Source: JAAFHB01 sp942493325 (GTDB lineage: Bacteria > Bacteroidota > Bacteroidia > Bacteroidales > Prolixibacteraceae). From it: a DNA stretch of 64,000 bases. Both the position numbers and the translations under genes were made by a program. Of the stretch, positions 59,701 through 64,000 are shown piece after piece. The DNA is taken from NCBI GenBank assembly GCA_942493325.1, contig OW818689.1:2170001-2234000 (forward strand), given 5' to 3'. Under the pieces are notes generated by a model. The model was not told the DNA's origin, did no database searches, and saw only the letters and a program-made list of their open reading frames with translations. Numbering within the stretch: the first letter of the stretch is position 1; every line of letters starts with the position of its first letter.

Positions 59701-61809
59701 ATGAATTTTAAACAGATTGCTGTTATTTGGATGGGGTTACTTGGAACTTTCAATGCAGTTGCCGAAGTTATCGACACCACTAAAGTTGCTCAGATTAAAG
59801 AAGTTACTGTACAGGCTTCGCGGATGGATCGAAAACTGAAAAATCTTCCGCAGAAAGTGGAAATTATTCCTGCCAGTTTGATCAGGTCGATTCCATCTGA
59901 TAATTTAGCCGAATTACTAAAACGCACCACCAACCTCGATATCGTTCAATATCCGGGGCTTTCAGCAAGCATTGGCATGCGTGGCTTTTCGCCCAGTGCC
60001 CTTGCCCGCAGTTACACGCTACTCCTCATTAACGGAAAACCTGCCGGAACCACCAACCTGGCTACCATTAACCTCGACAACGTAGAGCAAATCGAGATTG
60101 TAAAAGGTTCGTATTCCGTATTGTATGGTTCTGACGCGATGGGAGGAGTGGTAAACATCATCACCAAACAAGGTGGTGAAGTTCCTGAAGGAAGTGTTTC
60201 AATCGAATCAGGAAGTTTTGGTTACCGGAAACTGTCGGGCCGTTTCTCCGGAAGTTACCACGATAAACTTTCGTATGGGTTGGGCTACAGCCGTTTGGAA
60301 CAGACCAAAGATTACCGCATCGGGCAGAAAAACCTTCTGGATATTTCGGCAACCGGTGAGCGTATTCTCGACAAAGCTTCGTATGGCGATGTTATGGACA
60401 ACTCGCAATACGAACTGAATATGACCAATGCTTTCGTGAACTACGACATCAGCAAACAATGGAAAGCCAATGCTGAAGCGATGCACACCTATGCCTACGA
60501 TGTTGAAACTGCGGGAAACTACTGGGGAACCTATGGACAAAGCAAGAAAGACGTTAACCGGTTGAACCTGTATGTTACTTTGGAACAGAACAGCAAAAAC
60601 AACCGCTTTAAATTCAGTCCGTACTACACGAACGATCAGAATCCGAACTATTCGAACAATACCGATGCAGGTTTCATAAGTTTCAAAAGCCTGGTGAAAG
60701 AATATGGTTTGCAGCTTCAGGATAATTACAAACTCGGAAAATTTGACCTGTTGCTGGGATCCGATTTAAAGACCTATGATTATCACTCCAACCGTTTTTC
60801 GGCTATCGGTACTCCGGCCGATCCGTACAAGCCCGATAACAAATTCAGTAACATGGCCTTGTTTTCGCAGGTGGCTTATTCATTCAAAAATCTGGACATC
60901 AATGCCGGCGTGCGTTTCGACCGCATTACTTATCACATCGACAAAAGCCCCGGGTTAAAAGCCGAAGAAGCCAATGCGAACTATAACACACTGAATCCTT
61001 CCGTTGGGGCACAATATCTGTTCCTGAAAAATTTCAAGGCACATGCCTCATTCGGAACCGCTTTTTCGGTGCCCGATGCGTTCAAAGTGGCCGGAAAATA
61101 TACCGTTTCCGGAAAATCGTATGTCGGGAATCCCGATCTGGAACCCGAAAAATCAAAAACCACCGATTTCGGTTTGTCGTATTTATCGCCTGAAAACGGT
61201 TTAAAAGTCGATGTTTCGTATTTCCAAACCCTGCATAACCACAAAATTGTTGAGGAGAAACTACCTTCAGGAGAGTATTCGTACACCAATGCCAACGAAT
61301 CGAAGATGGAAGGTATTGAGCTAATGTCGTCGTACAATCTGGGTAGTTTGTTTGCCAAAGCATTCGATCTGGAAGCTTATGCGAACTTTACCTGGATGCT
61401 CCGGAATGAATTCTCGCAAATGGTTGGAACGGATATGCATACTTACGATATGCAGTATGTACGCAAAACGAATGGTAACTTTGGGCTCAATTATCAAACA
61501 AAAAACAAAATCAGTATGCGACTTAATGGCCGGTTTATCGGCTCAAGGCTCGAACGCGACTTTTTCAGTACGCAGCGCCCCGGAATTGTCGCCGGCGATT
61601 ATTACACGGAAGGTGGCTATACTGCATCCGACAAGATCTTGAAACATCCTGAATACCTGGTCTTTGACTATTCGATCAGCTATGCGTTTTCGAAAAACGT
61701 CAATTTTGGAATAATTATGGCCAACCTGTTCGATGAAAACTATTCGGAAAAAGATGGCTACAACATGCCCGGACGAAGCATCACCGCCAGAATTACTTCT
61801 ACATTCTAA
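59701..61809 (+). CDS. btuB: TonB-dependent cobalamin/cobinamide receptor BtuB
   Basis: This 702-residue outer-membrane receptor has a signal peptide (MNFKQIAVIWMGLLGTFNAVAE), a TonB box-like segment (IKEVTVQASRMDRK, about residues 31-44), the plug domain (about 50-155, SIGMRGFSPSALARSYTLLLINGKP and VLYGSDAMGGVVNIITK) and a 22-strand barrel ending in an aromatic residue (RITSTF). The family alone does not fix the ligand, but the cobalamin riboswitch in front and CobU/CobT/CobS behind support cobalamin or cobinamide. The cytosolic genes downstream are separated by a 14-bp stem hairpin. Confidence 0.95.
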   Translation: MNFKQIAVIWMGLLGTFNAVAEVIDTTKVAQIKEVTVQASRMDRKLKNLPQKVEIIPASLIRSIPSDNLAELLKRTTNLDIVQYPGLSASIGMRGFSPSALARSYTLLLINGKPAGTTNLATINLDNVEQIEIVKGSYSVLYGSDAMGGVVNIITKQGGEVPEGSVSIESGSFGYRKLSGRFSGSYHDKLSYGLGYSRLEQTKDYRIGQKNLLDISATGERILDKASYGDVMDNSQYELNMTNAFVNYDISKQWKANAEAMHTYAYDVETAGNYWGTYGQSKKDVNRLNLYVTLEQNSKNNRFKFSPYYTNDQNPNYSNNTDAGFISFKSLVKEYGLQLQDNYKLGKFDLLLGSDLKTYDYHSNRFSAIGTPADPYKPDNKFSNMALFSQVAYSFKNLDINAGVRFDRITYHIDKSPGLKAEEANANYNTLNPSVGAQYLFLKNFKAHASFGTAFSVPDAFKVAGKYTVSGKSYVGNPDLEPEKSKTTDFGLSYLSPENGLKVDVSYFQTLHNHKIVEEKLPSGEYSYTNANESKMEGIELMSSYNLGSLFAKAFDLEAYANFTWMLRNEFSQMVGTDMHTYDMQYVRKTNGNFGLNYQTKNKISMRLNGRFIGSRLERDFFSTQRPGIVAGDYYTEGGYTASDKILKHPEYLVFDYSISYAFSKNVNFGIIMANLFDENYSEKDGYNMPGRSITARITSTF

Positions 61810-61847
61810 TTATAAAAAAATGCGCATCAGGCATTGATTTTTGAATA

Positions 61848-61880
61848 ATTGATCGGATGACCCGAAGTCATCCGATCAAT
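61848..61880. terminator. perfect 14-bp hairpin between btuB and cobU
   Basis: attgatcggatgac (61848-61861) pairs with gtcatccgatcaat (61867-61880) across a 5-base loop, ccgaa. A short atataaaa follows rather than a U-run. It could terminate part of the btuB transcript, or protect its 3' end and lower expression of the salvage genes relative to the receptor. Confidence 0.65.
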
Positions 61881-61894
61881 ATAAAACCAACAAA

Positions 61895-62428
61895 ATGGTT
61901 CAGATTACATTCATCACAGGAGGGGCACGCTCGGGAAAAAGCAGTTACGCCCAGCAATTAGCTGAATTGCGCAGTGAAAATCCGGTTTATCTGGCAACTG
62001 CCCGGGTGTGGGACGACGATTTCCGCAGGCGGATCGAACGTCACCAAAATGACCGGGGGCCGCACTGGATCAACATCGAGAAGGATAAGGAGCTTTCGGC
62101 CTGCGATCTGGAAGGAAAAACCGTTTTGCTCGACTGTATTACCCTTTGGCTAACCAACATTTTCTTCGACAATCAGTTTGATGCCGACCGTTCGCTCGAG
62201 GATGCCAAAACCGAATGGAACCGTTTTGTTCAGAAGGATATGAACCTGATTGTGGTGAGCAATGAACTGGGCATGGGTGTTCATCCTGCCGAAGAATCGG
62301 CCCGGAAATTTACCGACCTGCAAGGGTGGATGAATCAGTACATCGCCCAACAGGCCAGGGAAGTTTTCCTGATGATCTCCGGAATTCCGGTGAAGATAAA
62401 AAGCAGCGACAACAATGACAACAAATGA
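61895..62428 (+). CDS. cobU: adenosylcobinamide kinase / guanylyltransferase CobU
   Basis: This 177-residue P-loop enzyme has Walker A GGARSGKSSYAQ near the N-terminus, VLLDCITLWLTN in the middle and VSNELGMGVHPAEESARKFTD, which contains the guanylylated region of the family. It phosphorylates adenosylcobinamide and adds GMP. Its 3' end overlaps cobT by 14 bases. The length and motifs are normal. Confidence 0.95.
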   Translation: MVQITFITGGARSGKSSYAQQLAELRSENPVYLATARVWDDDFRRRIERHQNDRGPHWINIEKDKELSACDLEGKTVLLDCITLWLTNIFFDNQFDADRSLEDAKTEWNRFVQKDMNLIVVSNELGMGVHPAEESARKFTDLQGWMNQYIAQQAREVFLMISGIPVKIKSSDNNDNK

Positions 62429-63452
62429 ACTTAAAATGCCAAAAATCATGAACTTAAATGAACAACTGCAACACAAAATTGATTTCAAGACCAAACCGCT
62501 GGGAGCTTTGGGACTGCTGGAAGAGCTTGGGCAACAGATTGGTCTGATTCAAAATACGTTGACTCCCGAACTAAAAAAACCCACTTTGCTTGTCTTTGCC
62601 GCCGATCATGGTTTGACTGATGAAGGCGTCAGTTCATTCCCAAAAGATGTTACCTGGCAAATGGTGATGAATTTTGTTGCCGGAGGGGCTGCCATCAATG
62701 TATTTTGCCGTCAGAATGATATAATCCTGAAGGTAGTAGACGCCGGTGTTGATTTCGATTTTCCGGAGGGCGTGCCCGTTATCGATGCAAAAGTTGCCCG
62801 CGGAACCCGGAACATGCGCCGTGAACCGGCCATGACTGCCCAAGAATGTGCTACGGCCATTCAAAAAGGTCGCGAACTGGTGAAACTCGAAGCAGACCAA
62901 GGTTGCAACATCATTGGTTTTGGCGAAATGGGTATCGGAAATACCTCGGCTTCATCGCTTCTGATGCACCGTTTCCTGAATATCCCGATCGAAGATTGTA
63001 CCGGTTCCGGAACAGGTATGCATGGCGATCAGCTCACCAAAAAAATGCAGATACTGAAAGAAGTTTCTGAAAAATACGATCCGCAAACCCCGGAGGAAAC
63101 TCTGGCTACCTTTGGCGGACTGGAAATTGCCATGATGGTTGGTGCCATGCTTGAAGCGCGGGAACAGCAAATGATCTTACTCATTGACGGATTTATTACC
63201 ACCGCGGCAGCTTTGACCGCCATCCGGATATACTTGGCAGTCCGCGAAAACTGCGTATTTTGTCATTCATCTGATGAGCGGGGTCACAAACTGATGCTCG
63301 AACACCTGAATGCCAAAACTATGCTTCAGCTAAATTTGCGTTTGGGCGAAGGTACCGGCGCTGCACTGGCCCTGCCATTGGTTCAGGCAGCCGTCAACTT
63401 TTTAAACCAGATGGCAAGCTTCGAAGATGCAGGAGTAGCAAACAAGAAATAG
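62415..63452 (+). CDS. cobT: nicotinate-nucleotide:dimethylbenzimidazole phosphoribosyltransferase CobT
   Basis: This 345-residue enzyme activates the lower-ligand base as alpha-ribazole phosphate. The family start HKIDFKTKPLGALGLLEELG is near residue 20, followed by FAADHGLTDEGVSSFPKDVT, MNFVAGGAAINVFCRQ, GEMGIGNTSASSL, GSGTGMHGDQL and the catalytic Glu region LGEGTGAALALP. Alternative ATGs at 62436 and 62448 would shorten the N-terminus and remove the overlap with cobU. Together with CobU and CobS it completes the nucleotide loop. Confidence 0.96.
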   Translation: MTTNELKMPKIMNLNEQLQHKIDFKTKPLGALGLLEELGQQIGLIQNTLTPELKKPTLLVFAADHGLTDEGVSSFPKDVTWQMVMNFVAGGAAINVFCRQNDIILKVVDAGVDFDFPEGVPVIDAKVARGTRNMRREPAMTAQECATAIQKGRELVKLEADQGCNIIGFGEMGIGNTSASSLLMHRFLNIPIEDCTGSGTGMHGDQLTKKMQILKEVSEKYDPQTPEETLATFGGLEIAMMVGAMLEAREQQMILLIDGFITTAAALTAIRIYLAVRENCVFCHSSDERGHKLMLEHLNAKTMLQLNLRLGEGTGAALALPLVQAAVNFLNQMASFEDAGVANKK

Positions 63453-63591
63453 TTCCAGGTTCGCCAAATCAACCCCGGCTGAAATTGACAGCGTTTTTTG
63501 TTTCTTATTTTTTGTTCGATATTGAATTTTGAGTATTGGTTATTAGTCGGATCAAAATTTTGGATTTATTGAAGATATTATCACTAAAAAA

Positions 63592-64000
63592 ATGCGAAAA
63601 CAACTGCACATATTCCTCAATGCCATCATGTTCTACACGCGGATTCCGGTACCAAGGAATCTGCCGTATTCGGATGAAATACTGAACCGTTCCACACGCT
63701 ATTTCCCACTCATCGGTTGGATTGTTGGCGGAATCGGAGCTGCAGTTTTTTACGGGTTGCAGTTTGTTTTACCGGCTGAACTGGCCATCCTGCTGAGTAT
63801 GCTGGCAACAGTTTTTGTAACGGGGGCTTTTCATGAAGACGGCTTTGCCGATTTCTGCGATGGTTTTGGTGGCGGATACACCCGCGAACGCATCCTCACC
63901 ATCATGAAAGACAGCCGGATCGGAACTTACGGAAGCATCGGGCTGGTCGGGATACTGACTGCCAAATTCATGAGTTTACATGCCATCGCTCCCGAAAATA
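63592..64000 (+). CDS. cobS: adenosylcobinamide-GDP ribazoletransferase CobS, cut by the window edge
   Basis: The first 136 residues are present from ATG 63592; the gene continues past the window. They include FLNAIMFYTRIPVP at the N-terminus, RYFPLIGWIVGGIGA in the first membrane helix and the family signature HEDGFADFCDGFGGGYTRERILTIMKDSRIGTYG. CobS joins alpha-ribazole with adenosylcobinamide-GDP at the inner membrane, the last step of the salvage pathway. A gap of about 140 bases after cobT shows no clear hairpin. Confidence 0.94.
   Translation, partial: MRKQLHIFLNAIMFYTRIPVPRNLPYSDEILNRSTRYFPLIGWIVGGIGAAVFYGLQFVLPAELAILLSMLATVFVTGAFHEDGFADFCDGFGGGYTRERILTIMKDSRIGTYGSIGLVGILTAKFMSLHAIAPEN

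Noticed and set aside
1..64000. CRISPR array, rRNA or tRNA genes
   Set aside because: Repeats seen are either short tandem arrays, coding repeats or dispersed hairpins; none has the regular repeat-spacer pattern, and no rRNA or tRNA signature was found by reading.

Overview
The window is chromosomal DNA of a Bacteroidota bacterium, most likely a Bacteroidales/Marinilabiliales-type environmental species. This rests on SusC/SusD pairs, Bacteroidota-type -7 promoter boxes (TAnnTTTG), a Y_Y_Y/LuxR-type regulator, DUF4402, a PocR-type hybrid kinase and many GC-rich palindromic intergenic repeats. No rRNA, tRNA or CRISPR array was recognised. All calls come from reading the sequence; no database search was run.

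Layout. (1) 1-767 and 17195-18175 are gene-free and packed with a composite repeat (three successive hairpins plus simple-sequence blocks), lying in the same orientation on both sides of a catabolic block. (2) 768-17194: MFS transporter, PepD dipeptidase, a membrane regulator with propeller, Y_Y_Y and LuxR-HTH parts, then a polysaccharide utilisation locus (SusC, SusD, PKD lipoprotein, GH3, GH16) whose enzymes point to laminarin or another beta-1,3-glucan. (3) About 18.1-28.2 kb: an integrated mobile element with a tyrosine integrase, an S24-type repressor over a divergent operator region, about a dozen small early genes and a 1240-residue primase-helicase, but no capsid, tail or conjugation genes. 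It resembles a phage satellite or minimal integrative element. A decayed second integrase lies at its right side. (4) 28503-40027: a secreted DUF4402 protein, then four sensor kinases that look like a tandem duplication of a two-gene unit [PocR-PAS hybrid kinase + membrane PAS kinase]. In the second unit the hybrid kinase has been cut by a 286-bp MITE-like insertion with 8-bp target duplications, leaving an orphan receiver domain. (5) 40039-46877 (minus): thiamine operon thiS-C-E-D-E-G-H-F under a TPP riboswitch. (6) 46975-50880: a type IIG restriction-modification enzyme carrying two in-frame palindromic repeats. (7) 51173-52382 (minus): queD-queE. (8) 52681-64000: cobalamin uptake and cobinamide salvage genes (PP-loop ATPase, BtuF, CobD-type decarboxylase, CbiB, BtuB, CobU, CobT, partial CobS). 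One full cobalamin riboswitch and one shortened relative govern this region. A RelE-like/UvrD-like helicase fusion is inserted in the middle.

Most interesting points: the MITE that splits a hybrid kinase with scars intact enough to reconstruct the ancestor; ten 63-bp repeats that lengthen a kinase signalling helix in exact heptad steps; three in-frame palindromic repeats inside genes; a satellite-like element without structural genes; a shortened cobalamin riboswitch in front of a Dph6-like ATPase; and a RelE-UvrD-ankyrin-like protein inside the cobalamin locus.
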